From an uncultured Campylobacter sp. (GTDB lineage Bacteria > Campylobacterota > Campylobacteria > Campylobacterales > Campylobacteraceae), in contig NZ_CAJPMA010000008.1 of NCBI RefSeq assembly GCF_905371695.1, positions 1 through 34,907 on the forward strand: a stretch of DNA of 34,907 nucleotides, given 5' to 3'. The translations under genes were made by a program, and so were the position numbers. This document shows, piece after piece, positions 26,817 to 34,574 of the stretch. Position 1 is the stretch's first letter, and each line of letters starts with the position of its first letter. The notes below the pieces were generated by a model, which saw only the letters and a list, made by a program, of their open reading frames with translations, was not told the DNA's origin and did not search any database.

Positions 26817-27574
26817 TACTTCAAATAATCGTAAATCAATTTTACGATAGTGGCTCCGACGACGCATAAAAACATCGCTCGAATAAATTTTACCTCTTTT
26901 TTAATTACCATATTAGAACCAGCGTAAGCGCCCAAAATTTGCCCTACTCCCATTAAAATTCCGATCGCCCAAAGTACCTGTCCGCCTACGATGAAAACAC
27001 CCAAAGACACGATGTTGCTAACGAAATTAAACAGCTTTGAGTGCGCGACGGCCTTTTTCATGTTAAACCCGATCGCCGCAATCAGCGCAAACGTCCAAAA
27101 AGAGCCCGCCCCCGGCCCGAAAAATCCGTCGTAAAAGCCCAAAATAAGCCCGAATATCACGTAAAAGGCTCGGACATTCATTCTCGCGCGTCTATCTTCT
27201 TCGCCGACTTTTGGCATTAAAAGCGTGTAAATGAAAATTCCTATCAACAAGAAGGGGATTATAATCTTTAAAATTTCCGGATTTAACACCAAAATAAGCG
27301 CCGTTCCGAGTACCGCTCCGATAAAGGTAAAGATTATACCCGTAAGCGCATCGGAGTATTTTATCATACCTTTGCGGCTAAAATTTACGACCGCGGTAAG
27401 CGTCCCGAAACTTCCTTGAAGTTTATTAGTTGCAAGCGCCGCATGCGGAGGGATGCCGACCGCCATTAACGCAGGCAAGCTTATTAGTCCGCCGCCTCCC
27501 GCAATCGCGTCCACAAAACCGCCTAAAAAAGCCGCCGCAAAAAGTACGCCCAAGTGCCAAATTTCAAATTCCAT
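26816..27574 (-). CDS. TSUP (TauE/SafE) family permease
   Basis: 252 residues with about eight hydrophobic segments in two halves. The family loop DAIAGGGGLISLPALMAVGIPPHAALATNK lies near the start of the first half, and GPGAGSFWTFALIAAIGFNMKKAVAHSK occupies the matching place in the second. TSUP proteins move sulfur-containing anions or small organic anions across the inner membrane; the substrate cannot be read from sequence. It is transcribed alone, downstream of sodC, whose terminator lies between the two. Confidence 0.92.
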   Translation of the reverse strand: MEFEIWHLGVLFAAAFLGGFVDAIAGGGGLISLPALMAVGIPPHAALATNKLQGSFGTLTAVVNFSRKGMIKYSDALTGIIFTFIGAVLGTALILVLNPEILKIIIPFLLIGIFIYTLLMPKVGEEDRRARMNVRAFYVIFGLILGFYDGFFGPGAGSFWTFALIAAIGFNMKKAVAHSKLFNFVSNIVSLGVFIVGGQVLWAIGILMGVGQILGAYAGSNMVIKKEVKFIRAMFLCVVGATIVKLIYDYLK

Positions 27575-27624
27575 TTTTAGCTCCGGGTAAGATTTTAGGG
27601 AAGTTTAATACAAAAAAGTTAAAA

Positions 27625-27658
27625 AGATTTTTAAAGGTCGGTTCAATCAAACCGACCT
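27625..27658 (-). terminator. terminator of sodC
   Basis: On the minus strand AGGTCGGTT-TGATTG-AACCGACCT forms a 9-base perfect stem 6 bases after the sodC stop, followed by a T-rich tract (TTTAAAAATCTTTTT). Confidence 0.7.
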
Positions 27659-27664
27659 CGTGCG

Positions 27665-28201
27665 TTATTTTATTACGCCGCAAAGCATCCTAGCTCCGCC
27701 GCCGCCGAGAGGTTTTGGATGATCGGAATGGTTATCGCCGCCTACGTGCACCATTAAAGAATGTCCTTTTAGCTCGTCTAATTTTTTAATCTTAGGCGCC
27801 AAAACAGGATAAGTCGCCGTCCCGTCGCTAGCTACCACAAGCGCCGGCAAATCGCCCTTATGACCAGCATCATCCCATGCAAACGAGTGTTTTTTGGCAT
27901 CATTTGGATCCCAGTGGCCGCCCGCTTTCATGCCTAGACCTTTTTCGGTCGCGCCGCAATCGGCGTTAGCATGCACGTGAAAGCCGTGAATACCCGCTTC
28001 AACGCCCTTTAAATTAGGGAAAAAAGCCACGCCGTAGTTAGTCTCTATCGCTACGACCTCGCCGACTTTTATATTTCCTTTTTCGTCGAGCTGCTCCATA
28101 GGAATCGCGATATGTTCTACCGATTTCGGGTCGAAATGCTCGTGTTCGTGTCCGAATAGCGCGCCCGCAAGCGCAACGCTGGCTAAAATTATTTTTTTCA
28201 T
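27665..28201 (-). CDS. sodC: periplasmic Cu/Zn superoxide dismutase
   Basis: About 178 residues. A signal peptide ([17 protein letters not shown]) is followed by a short His-rich start HEHEHFDP. Active-site elements are [34 protein letters not shown] and the last His in [12 protein letters not shown]. The two disulfide cysteines are in ADCG and MLCGVI, and the active-site Arg lies in GARML. The enzyme removes superoxide in the periplasm. I favour the second ATG at 28201 because AAGGA then sits 5 bases upstream; for the first ATG (28207) the site would overlap the codon. It is monocistronic with its own promoter and terminator. Confidence 0.95.
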   Translation of the reverse strand: MKKIILASVALAGALFGHEHEHFDPKSVEHIAIPMEQLDEKGNIKVGEVVAIETNYGVAFFPNLKGVEAGIHGFHVHANADCGATEKGLGMKAGGHWDPNDAKKHSFAWDDAGHKGDLPALVVASDGTATYPVLAPKIKKLDELKGHSLMVHVGGDNHSDHPKPLGGGGARMLCGVIK

Positions 28202-28231
28202 TTTCATCCTTTCTAGTTGAAATACGGCGTC

Positions 28232-28237
28232 ATTATA
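28232..28237 (-). promoter_or_regulatory. -10 box of sodC
   Basis: TATAAT on the minus strand in the context TTGATATAATGACG, about 30 bases before the start codon. No recognisable PerR or Fur box was seen beside it. Confidence 0.65.
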
Positions 28238-28288
28238 TCAAAACATATTAAATTTTGTTTAAGCAGAAAGACGAATTTTTGCAAAATT

Positions 28289-29056
28289 TTAGCCATTTTC
28301 GCCGCCCAAAATTTTCGCCAGCTCGCCGCTTTGGCCTATGCGGTAAAGCGCAAAATCGTATTTTACCGGATCTTGCGGATCGAATTGAGCGAGCTTTTTA
28401 GTAAGCTGCAAAACTGCGTTAAAATCGTAGCTTTTTCTAGAAATTAGACCCAAAGCCAGCGACACGCGGTGCGTATGCACGTCAAGCGGGATTAAAAGCT
28501 CGCTTTTAGGCAGACTTTTAAAAAGTCCGAGGTCTATATCTGTATCTCTCACCGCCCAGCGCAGATACATATTATAGCGCTTATAAGGCGAAATGGGTGC
28601 GCCCGCGAAATTCCGCCCGAAAAAAAACTCGTATCCGTCCGAGCGGTAGTCGTTTAGCTCGTAAATTTTAGAAATAAGCGCATTTATAGCATGCTGCATA
28701 CCGCCCTTTTCCGCTAATGCGCGCGCTAAAATTTCCTCGATACTAGCTTCGTTTTTAAGCCGCCTTAGGCTGATAAAAATTTGCGCGACGTCGTTTGGAG
28801 TTTGAAAGCGGTATTTGAAATTTTTAAACGCGGCTAAAATTTCGCGCTCGCTTTTATCAAGTAGCGAAAAATCAAGCGAATTTAGAAATTTTACGATTTG
28901 CCCCGCGTTACCGTAGGCAAAAAGCGCGCAGATTAAAACCGCGATCGGATCGTTAAATTTTCTGGCTACTTGCAATGGATCGGGCGCGTCAAACAGCCCT
29001 ACGTCCGTATTTTTAGCCAAAACGTGGGCGTCAAGCAGGTTTTTTAAATTTCGCAT
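28289..29056 (-). CDS. TIGR02757 (DUF2400) family protein
   Basis: 255 residues. Matching stretches are DPIAVLICALFAYGNAGQIVKFL near residue 36, RWAVRDTDIDLGLFK, the well conserved SELLIPLDVHTHRVSLALGL and DPVKYDFALYRIGQSGE close to the end. The fold is related to helix-hairpin-helix DNA glycosylases, but activity has not been established for the family to my knowledge. It lies 43 bases after flgK on the same strand, with no clear ribosome site before the ATG, so it may be read from the flagellar transcript. No damage seen. Confidence 0.88.
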   Translation of the reverse strand: MRNLKNLLDAHVLAKNTDVGLFDAPDPLQVARKFNDPIAVLICALFAYGNAGQIVKFLNSLDFSLLDKSEREILAAFKNFKYRFQTPNDVAQIFISLRRLKNEASIEEILARALAEKGGMQHAINALISKIYELNDYRSDGYEFFFGRNFAGAPISPYKRYNMYLRWAVRDTDIDLGLFKSLPKSELLIPLDVHTHRVSLALGLISRKSYDFNAVLQLTKKLAQFDPQDPVKYDFALYRIGQSGELAKILGGENG

Positions 29057-29099
29057 AAATTTTAAATCGGGGCGCTAATTTTAAACATGCGCCTTAAAT

Positions 29100-30971
29100 T
29101 TAGGATTTTAAAGTCAGAAGCGTATCTAACATCTCGTCGACGGTGGTGATGATTTTAGCCGCCGCGCCGTAGCTTGCTTGAAAACGAATAAGGTTTGTTA
29201 GCTCCTCGTTCGTATCTACGCCGCTAATTGATTGATGCTCTTGCTTGGCTACTTGATTTAGCGTTTCGTTCGTATCGTGGATGGTATTGTTAGCCTCCGT
29301 ATCGCTTGCGATGTCGGTCGTAAAGTAGCGATAATATCCTTCTATCGTCTCGTCCCTATCAAGCGCTTGGCCGTTTGAATAAAACGTCAGCTTTTGATAC
29401 TGCATCTGCACCATTTTATTAGCGGTTTCGTTATTTCCGGTTACCGGTTTTGAATAAGCGCGAAGCTTGGTATGATCTTGCGTGAAAAGATCGTTCGTGC
29501 GGATATTTTTCGCGTCGTCGCCTTTAAAAAATCTATTAATACCAGTAACTCCCGCAAAATTCGTGCCTTTATCTACCAAAGCTACGCTATAAAGCCCCTG
29601 CGCCTTACGCGGTATGAGGCTAAAAACGCCGGTATTCGAGCGCGCGTCGTAGCTATAAGACGCCTGGAAATAGTCGTTTACGTCGTTTAGCATATTTCTA
29701 TCGTTATTATCGTCGGAGTTTGAGTTAAAGTCGCTTACGATAGAATTTCCGTAAGTCGTATCGTCCATCGTGGTCGTGCCGTTAATGTGTATTGTTTTAC
29801 GCGCGACTTCGTTGCCTTGATTATCGTAAACTACCGCATCAAAGCTACCTTGCTTTATGTTATTGCTAAAATTCATAAGCTGCTGATTTTTCGGCAAATA
29901 AGGAATCGGATCGGTGTTTGCGATCTCCATAGCCGACTGCGCGTAAATATTATTCGTATTTTGCGAAAGTGTCTTAGCGAAAGTATCCATATTATCTATA
30001 TACTTTTGCACTATGCCGTCGGTAAATTTCGCCTTATTTTCGTCGTAATGCCTACCGCGTAGATCAAGCGCCGCGCCTAATTTACCGCCTTGAATTTTAT
30101 CTTCCATCGGTATACGCTTGCCGTCTTGGCGCTCGTAAAATACCTGCGTAAATTCTCCGTTTGCCGTAGTTTCCGTCGATAACTGATGATATCCTTCGCC
30201 GTCGATTACGTTTACGCCGCCTATATTTAGGGTATAAAATTTTCCCTGATCGGTTATAGCGCTATCGACGCCGGCGTTTGAGCGTAAATCGCTTTTAAAC
30301 GTCGTTACGTTTACGAGTTTAGACATCGCAAGCTCTAATTTATCGCGCTTATCGCGAAGCTCATTTGCGTTTACGATTAGCCCGTTTTCGTTACCGGCTT
30401 CTACGCGCTGGATTTCTCTATTGATATCCGCGATCTGTTTTATCATCGAATTTATTTCGGCGATATTTACCTTTACGACGTCGTCGATCTCCGTTTGAAT
30501 AGACGAAAGCGTCCGTCTTGATTGGTTTAAATTTTTAGCCAAAACGCTGGCTTTATTTATCAAATTTATCTTTTGCGAGCCTTCGTCCGGGTTTGACGCA
30601 AAATCGCCCCAAGCCGAGAAATACTCGCCGATATCTTTTGCTATGCCTCTATCGTTTAGATCGGGGAAGCTTTTTGAAATTTCTTGCAAAATTCTCTGTT
30701 TATAGCCGGTATTTTCTAAATTCGAAGTGGTAGATTTTAGTCTAGAATAGGCGAATTCGTCGTGGATACGCGTAATCGTATCTACTTGCGTGCCCGTGCC
30801 TACGCCGCCTGGTATCGTGTGCATCGACATCGACGCGGACTGCACGACGCGCTGCCTCGTATAATAGTCGCTATCGGCGTTTGAAATGTTGTTTCCCGTG
30901 GTAGTTATTTGAAGCTGCGCCGCGTTTAAGCCCGACACTCCCGTGCCTAGCGCCATAAAGATATTAGCCAT
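29100..30971 (-). CDS. flgK: flagellar hook-associated protein 1 FlgK
   Basis: 623 residues. The N-terminal rod-type motif MALGTGVSGLNAAQLQITTTGNNISNADSDYYTRQRV and the C-terminal SGVDTNEELTNLIRFQASYGAAAKIITTVDEMLDTLL are the paired coiled-coil ends of FlgK that assemble into the hook-filament junction. The central part is variable. It is exported by the flagellar type III system. It starts 2 bases after the flgN-like gene, whose product is probably its chaperone. Confidence 0.96.
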   Translation of the reverse strand: MANIFMALGTGVSGLNAAQLQITTTGNNISNADSDYYTRQRVVQSASMSMHTIPGGVGTGTQVDTITRIHDEFAYSRLKSTTSNLENTGYKQRILQEISKSFPDLNDRGIAKDIGEYFSAWGDFASNPDEGSQKINLINKASVLAKNLNQSRRTLSSIQTEIDDVVKVNIAEINSMIKQIADINREIQRVEAGNENGLIVNANELRDKRDKLELAMSKLVNVTTFKSDLRSNAGVDSAITDQGKFYTLNIGGVNVIDGEGYHQLSTETTANGEFTQVFYERQDGKRIPMEDKIQGGKLGAALDLRGRHYDENKAKFTDGIVQKYIDNMDTFAKTLSQNTNNIYAQSAMEIANTDPIPYLPKNQQLMNFSNNIKQGSFDAVVYDNQGNEVARKTIHINGTTTMDDTTYGNSIVSDFNSNSDDNNDRNMLNDVNDYFQASYSYDARSNTGVFSLIPRKAQGLYSVALVDKGTNFAGVTGINRFFKGDDAKNIRTNDLFTQDHTKLRAYSKPVTGNNETANKMVQMQYQKLTFYSNGQALDRDETIEGYYRYFTTDIASDTEANNTIHDTNETLNQVAKQEHQSISGVDTNEELTNLIRFQASYGAAAKIITTVDEMLDTLLTLKS

Positions 30972-30973
30972 TA

Positions 30974-31399
30974 TTAAACCCTTGCTTTATATAAATTAGT
31001 CTCGCTAGCGTTCGCGTCGTATCCGTTGCTTTGTAGATTAAAAACTTTCTTTGATAGCGTATCGAAAAATTCTTTTACCGCTACGACGTGTCTAGCGTAT
31101 TGCTTGTTTATATCGTGTAAATTTTCGAGCTTTTGCCTCATTAGCACGAGTTTTGCCTTCGCTTCGTCGTCTAGCACGCCGGTAAGCGCGGCAGTATCGT
31201 ATTCTTTCGATACTCTGGCAAGCTCTTTATCGAGCGATTTTTTAACCGCTTCGAATTCTTTTATAAGAGACGTCTTTTTTTTCACGCTTTCATCGACGGT
31301 CGAATGCTTTGCTTGCTTGATATTTTCGATATCTCGTTCCGTTAAATTTATAAGCTCGTCAAGCTTGGCTATCGCTTCGTCTAAATATTTTTTCAACAT
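30974..31399 (-). CDS. flgN: FlgN-like flagellar export chaperone
   Basis: 141 residues, nearly all alpha-helical and charged (AIAKLDELINLTERDIENIK, LVLMRQKLENLHDINKQYAR), with a C-terminal NLQSNGYDANASETNLYKARV ending of the FlgN type. FlgN holds the hook-junction proteins FlgK and FlgL before export. Position directly before flgK and after flgM supports the name; sequence motifs in this family are weak. Short gaps on both sides (2 and 20 bases) indicate co-transcription. Confidence 0.85.
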   Translation of the reverse strand: MLKKYLDEAIAKLDELINLTERDIENIKQAKHSTVDESVKKKTSLIKEFEAVKKSLDKELARVSKEYDTAALTGVLDDEAKAKLVLMRQKLENLHDINKQYARHVVAVKEFFDTLSKKVFNLQSNGYDANASETNLYKARV

Positions 31400-31419
31400 C
31401 TCTTTCCTTTTTTACGCCT

Positions 31420-31623
31420 TTACGCGAGCACGTCTACGATCGCCTTCGCCGTTTTTGAAAGATCGATTTTATACGTACCGTCCGCGATTGCGGCTGAAAT
31501 TTGCGCTATCTTATCGCTACTTGCGCTCTTTTCGTTTGAAATTTGCGCCTCTTTTTTTACCTCTTGGGGTTTTAGCTGCGAGCTAGCTTGATAAGCGGCT
31601 CTGGCTCCTAGCGAATTTATCAT
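31420..31623 (-). CDS. flgM: anti-sigma-28 factor FlgM
   Basis: 67 residues, the short form found in Campylobacter. The N-terminus is probably disordered; the C-terminal helix (SSDKIAQISAAIADGTYKID, then LSKTAKAIVDVL) is the FliA-binding part. FlgM blocks sigma28 until the hook is complete. The ATG follows a strong AGGAGGA ribosome site, and a sigma28 -10 box lies about 30 bases further up. Thus FlgM is probably made under the factor it inhibits, giving feedback. Confidence 0.92.
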   Translation of the reverse strand: MINSLGARAAYQASSQLKPQEVKKEAQISNEKSASSDKIAQISAAIADGTYKIDLSKTAKAIVDVLA

Positions 31624-31652
31624 AACGTCCTCCTAAATTTTCATTTGCCCTT

Positions 31653-31679
31653 ATATCGGCAAAATTTTAAATTTATTAA
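31653..31679 (-). promoter_or_regulatory. sigma28 (FliA) promoter of flgM
   Basis: On the minus strand GCCGATAT (31653-31660) matches the Campylobacter sigma28 -10 box exactly. TTAA lies 15 bases upstream (31676-31679) as a weak TAAA -35. It begins in the flgJ stop region and leads into flgM. Confidence 0.75.
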
Positions 31680-32014
31680 GAGTCCCGTTTTAAAAATCCG
31701 TATAAAAGCTCGCTAAATCCTAAATTTCCGCTCAAAGCGCGACTCATCGTATCGTTATACATCGACTTATAAATGTCCGAACCCGCCGCCTTAGGAAACA
31801 GCGACGCGCCCTCGTCCTCTTTTAGCGAAATATCGAGCACCGACTTTATCATAAACGATTCAAACGCGTCGGTCTGCTCTTTTAGCTTCGCGTCGAATTT
31901 CGCCGCCTCTTTCGCATCCGTTTCGGAAATTTTATCTCGCGTTTTAGCCTTGGTTATCGCGCTAGTTTGCAGTCCGTTATAAGCGCTTAGCGCTAAGGTA
32001 TTATCGATTTGCAT
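31676..32014 (-). CDS. flgJ: single-domain FlgJ rod-binding protein
   Basis: 112 residues holding only the rod-binding domain (FESFMIKSVLDISLKEDEGASLF, then IYKSMYNDTMSRALSGNLGFSELLYGFL). The muramidase domain of enterobacterial FlgJ is missing, as usual in Campylobacterota, so another enzyme must open peptidoglycan for the rod. The ATG overlaps the flgI stop (TAATG), so it is translated with the P-ring protein. Confidence 0.9.
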   Translation of the reverse strand: MQIDNTLALSAYNGLQTSAITKAKTRDKISETDAKEAAKFDAKLKEQTDAFESFMIKSVLDISLKEDEGASLFPKAAGSDIYKSMYNDTMSRALSGNLGFSELLYGFLKRDS

Positions 32015-33066
32015 TAAATAATCTCCACTTCTACGTGTATAGCGCCCGCGCGTTTTAAATTTTCGATTATCGCGATTATGTCGCTAGGGCTGGCGCCTAG
32101 TCTATTTAGCGCGCGAGTAACGTTTGCGACGGTAGTTTTTTCGCCCGAAATTTTTAGCATATTCGCGTTCGGCGCGATAGCTACGTTATCTTGTAAATTT
32201 ATATCGCCATCTTGCGTATCGTCAAACGAGCTAGGTTCTATTTTTAGCGTAATATTTCCGTGAGTAAGAACTACCGGGTCTACCACGGCGTCGATACCGC
32301 TAACGACCGTGCCGGTGCGCTCGTCGATTACGATTTTATCGTCGGCTTTATAATCGACTTCTAAATTTAAAACCCTGTTTAAAAGCTCGATGACGCTTAC
32401 GTCTTGCGGTTTTTGAAGCGTAACCGTGCGCGGGTCGATAGCGGTGGCGATAGCGTCGCCCAAATTCGCGTTTATCGCGTCCTGAACGTTTTGCGCGGTT
32501 TTAAAATTCGTATCTTTTAGGCTTAAATTTATGACGTTTTGGTTGTAAATGTCGTACGCCGCTTCGCGCTCGACTAGCGCGCCGCCAAATATCGTACCCG
32601 CCGTTACGTGATTACCGCCGCCTCTGCCCGAGCTTTTACCCCCAAGTGTCAGCGAGCCTTGGGCAAGCGCGTAAATATCGCCGTCAACGCCTTTTAACGG
32701 CGTCATTAAAAGCGTACCGCCTTGCAAGCTTTTAGCGTCGCCGATCGAGCTTATTACCACGTCTAGCTTATCGCCGTGCCTCGCAAACGCGGGTAGCTTT
32801 GCCGTAACCATAACGGCCGCGGTGTTTTTAGATTTAATATCCGCCGCGCTAATTTTAACGTTTACGGTTTGAAGCATGTTTGAGAGAGATTGGATCGTAA
32901 ATTTCGACGTAGAGCCGTCGCCAGAGCCGTTCAGCCCCACGACTAGCCCGTAGCCGATTAGCTGATTGTCGCGCACGCCGACCACGTTTGCGACGTCTTT
33001 TATCTGTGCGGCGGATGCGGCGTACGCAAGTAGCGAAGTCGCGATAAAACATCTAATTTTTTTCAT
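32014..33066 (-). CDS. flgI: flagellar P-ring protein FlgI
   Basis: 350 residues with a signal peptide (MKKIRCFIATSLLAYAASA, cut after residue 19). Family stretches are IKDVANVVGVRDNQLIGYGLVVGLNGSGDG at the mature start, MVTAKLPAFARHGDKLDVVISSIGDAKSLQGGTLLMTPL and NRLGASPSDIIAIIENLKRAGAIHVEVEII at the end. It forms the periplasmic ring around the flagellar rod. It is the first gene of a five-gene flagellar unit and has a sigma54 promoter directly before it. Confidence 0.97.
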   Translation of the reverse strand: MKKIRCFIATSLLAYAASAAQIKDVANVVGVRDNQLIGYGLVVGLNGSGDGSTSKFTIQSLSNMLQTVNVKISAADIKSKNTAAVMVTAKLPAFARHGDKLDVVISSIGDAKSLQGGTLLMTPLKGVDGDIYALAQGSLTLGGKSSGRGGGNHVTAGTIFGGALVEREAAYDIYNQNVINLSLKDTNFKTAQNVQDAINANLGDAIATAIDPRTVTLQKPQDVSVIELLNRVLNLEVDYKADDKIVIDERTGTVVSGIDAVVDPVVLTHGNITLKIEPSSFDDTQDGDINLQDNVAIAPNANMLKISGEKTTVANVTRALNRLGASPSDIIAIIENLKRAGAIHVEVEII

Positions 33067-33094
33067 ATTTCGCCTTTAAAATTTGAAAAACTTA

Positions 33095-33112
33095 AAGCAA
33101 TAAGCGTTCCAA
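33095..33112 (-). promoter_or_regulatory. sigma54 (RpoN) promoter of flgI
   Basis: On the minus strand TTGGAACGCTTATTGCTT has GG at 33109-33110 and GC at 33097-33098, exactly 10 bases apart, and matches the -24/-12 consensus closely. It lies between the rsmD stop and the flgI start and gives a leader of about 20 bases. Middle flagellar genes of Campylobacter are RpoN-dependent via FlgSR. Confidence 0.85.
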
Positions 33113-33115
33113 ATT

Positions 33116-33685
33116 CTAGGCGAAGTAGCTAAGAGTCGTAGCTCCGAATTTTTTTGATTTTATTAATTTGAAATTTCCTAAATTTTCGCCGAATTTAAAG
33201 CTGCTGGCATGCTCGAAAACGATCATAAAAATTTTGCCTTTTTCTAAATTTAACGCCAAATTCGCAAGCTTGTCGTAAATTCCAGCAAAGCCCTCCCTAA
33301 CGTCGAACGGCGGGTCTAAATAAAGCAAAACCGGTAAATTTTCGCTAGCTATCAAGCGCGGTAAAATTTCAAAACTATCGCCGTTTATCGCGCGTAAATT
33401 TTCATCGTTTAAGTCGGCTAAATTTTTAGCCGTAAGTCTAAACGCCGCAGTGTCGAGCTCGATAGCTACGCCTTTGCTAGCGCCGTTACTAACGGCTTCG
33501 GCAGCCATCGCGCCGCTACCGCCGAAGCCCTCGATAAAAATTTTACCCGCCAGCTCGTAGCGAACGGAGTTAAAAAACGAACCTTTTACGATGCTTTTAG
33601 TACTGCGGGTAGTACTAAGAGAAGGGAGTTCTAGGCATTTTCCTTTAAATTTGCCGCTTGAAATCCTAGTAAAAATTTTACTCAC
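33116..33685 (-). CDS. rsmD: 16S rRNA (guanine966-N2)-methyltransferase RsmD
   Basis: 189 residues. The RsmD opening GKFKGKCLELPSLSTTRSTKSIVKGSFFNSV is followed by the SAM-binding FIEGFGGSGAMAAEAVSNGA and the catalytic LLYLDPPFDVREG. It methylates G966 of 16S rRNA in the 30S subunit. The start overlaps the preceding small gene by 8 bases. Its 3' end abuts the flgI promoter, so flgI is transcribed separately from it, at least in part. Confidence 0.92.
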   Translation of the reverse strand: MSKIFTRISSGKFKGKCLELPSLSTTRSTKSIVKGSFFNSVRYELAGKIFIEGFGGSGAMAAEAVSNGASKGVAIELDTAAFRLTAKNLADLNDENLRAINGDSFEILPRLIASENLPVLLYLDPPFDVREGFAGIYDKLANLALNLEKGKIFMIVFEHASSFKFGENLGNFKLIKSKKFGATTLSYFA

Positions 33686-34031
33686 GGCTTGCTCTAATTA
33701 ACGCGATTAAATCTTTTTTAAAATTTTCAAAAAGCGCCAAAATTTGCATTTCAAGCTCGTCACTACCCCGCGCGATTTGCGAATTTTTAGCAGGCTGGGC
33801 CTTAATTTGAATAGCGGAATAAAATTCCTCTAAAACATTAATCAATTCGCGTTTGTTAAACGGAACGTTTATATGGCCGCCGTGAGCTATTAAAAATAAC
33901 GGTTTTTGGGTTTGCGTCTTTTTATCCGAAACGATAAAATCGCAATCTTTTCGGTGCGCGATAAAATCCTTACAAAAATTTAGAAGCGAATTTTGTAGCA
34001 AAATACAATCGCATTCAAATGAAATTTTCAT
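33678..34031 (-). CDS. small conserved protein next to rsmD, function unknown
   Basis: 117 residues (MKISFECDCILLQNSLLNF opening, FIVSDKKTQTQKPLFLIAHGG centre, helical C-terminus ending LIALIRASRE). No signal peptide, membrane segment or catalytic motif is seen. Recalled gene order in C. jejuni also has a small gene of unknown function beside rsmD and flgI. It overlaps rsmD by 8 bases, has an AAAAAGGA ribosome site, and a -10-like TAGAAT lies at 34058-34063 on the minus strand. Confidence 0.82.
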   Translation of the reverse strand: MKISFECDCILLQNSLLNFCKDFIAHRKDCDFIVSDKKTQTQKPLFLIAHGGHINVPFNKRELINVLEEFYSAIQIKAQPAKNSQIARGSDELEMQILALFENFKKDLIALIRASRE

Positions 34032-34095
34032 CTTTTTTTCCTTTTTAACAACGCGAAATTCTAACCAAAAAAGCTAAAATTTTGCAAGCAAAGTA

Positions 34096-34122
34096 TAAAG
34101 AAATTTAAAATTTCTCCGATAT
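34096..34122 (+). promoter_or_regulatory. sigma28 (FliA) promoter of flaG-fliD
   Basis: TAAA at 34096-34099, a 15-base spacer, then TCCGATAT at 34115-34122. This fits the sigma28 consensus TAAA-N15-GCCGATAA with the Campylobacter -10 variant. It lies 33 bases upstream of the flaG start. Confidence 0.8.
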
Positions 34123-34155
34123 AGCGGTTACAAATAAAGTTTTCAAGGAGCGAAA

Positions 34156-34572
34156 ATGGAAATCTTAAAGGCTACCGCTCAGACGCTAGATAGCGCCGCG
34201 GGAGTATCAAGTCAAGCCGTAAACGATACTAGAAAGATCGAAAAAACCGACGTAGAACAAGATATTATAAAGCAAAATCAAGCCGCTAGCCAAAAAAGCG
34301 TCAGTCAAACGATAGACGAGCAGCTCGATAAATTAAGCAACGAGGAACTAGGCAAAAGGACGAAGGAAGCGGCCGAAAAGCTAAATTTCCAAATGGAGCA
34401 GTTAGACGCGAAGGTGCGATTTGCTTACAACGATAATTTAAATTTAATGATCGTGCAGGTAAAAGACGCCAAAACGGGCGAGCTGGTAAGCGAACTTCCG
34501 AGCAAGCAGGCTATTAAAATCAGCGAGTATTTCAAAGAAAGCCTCGGCATACTTTTTGATAAGGAGAGTTAA
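34156..34572 (+). CDS. flaG: FlaG family protein
   Basis: 138 residues. A polar, low-complexity N-terminal half is followed by the FlaG domain (LNFQMEQLDAKVRFAYND, IVQVKDAKTGELVSELPSKQ, ISEYFKESLGILFD). FlaG influences filament length in Campylobacter and lies before fliD in these genomes. The ATG follows CAAGGAGCG. fliD begins 2 bases after its stop. Late flagellar expression is predicted from the sigma28 promoter. Confidence 0.93.
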   Translation: MEILKATAQTLDSAAGVSSQAVNDTRKIEKTDVEQDIIKQNQAASQKSVSQTIDEQLDKLSNEELGKRTKEAAEKLNFQMEQLDAKVRFAYNDNLNLMIVQVKDAKTGELVSELPSKQAIKISEYFKESLGILFDKES

Positions 34573-34574
34573 AA

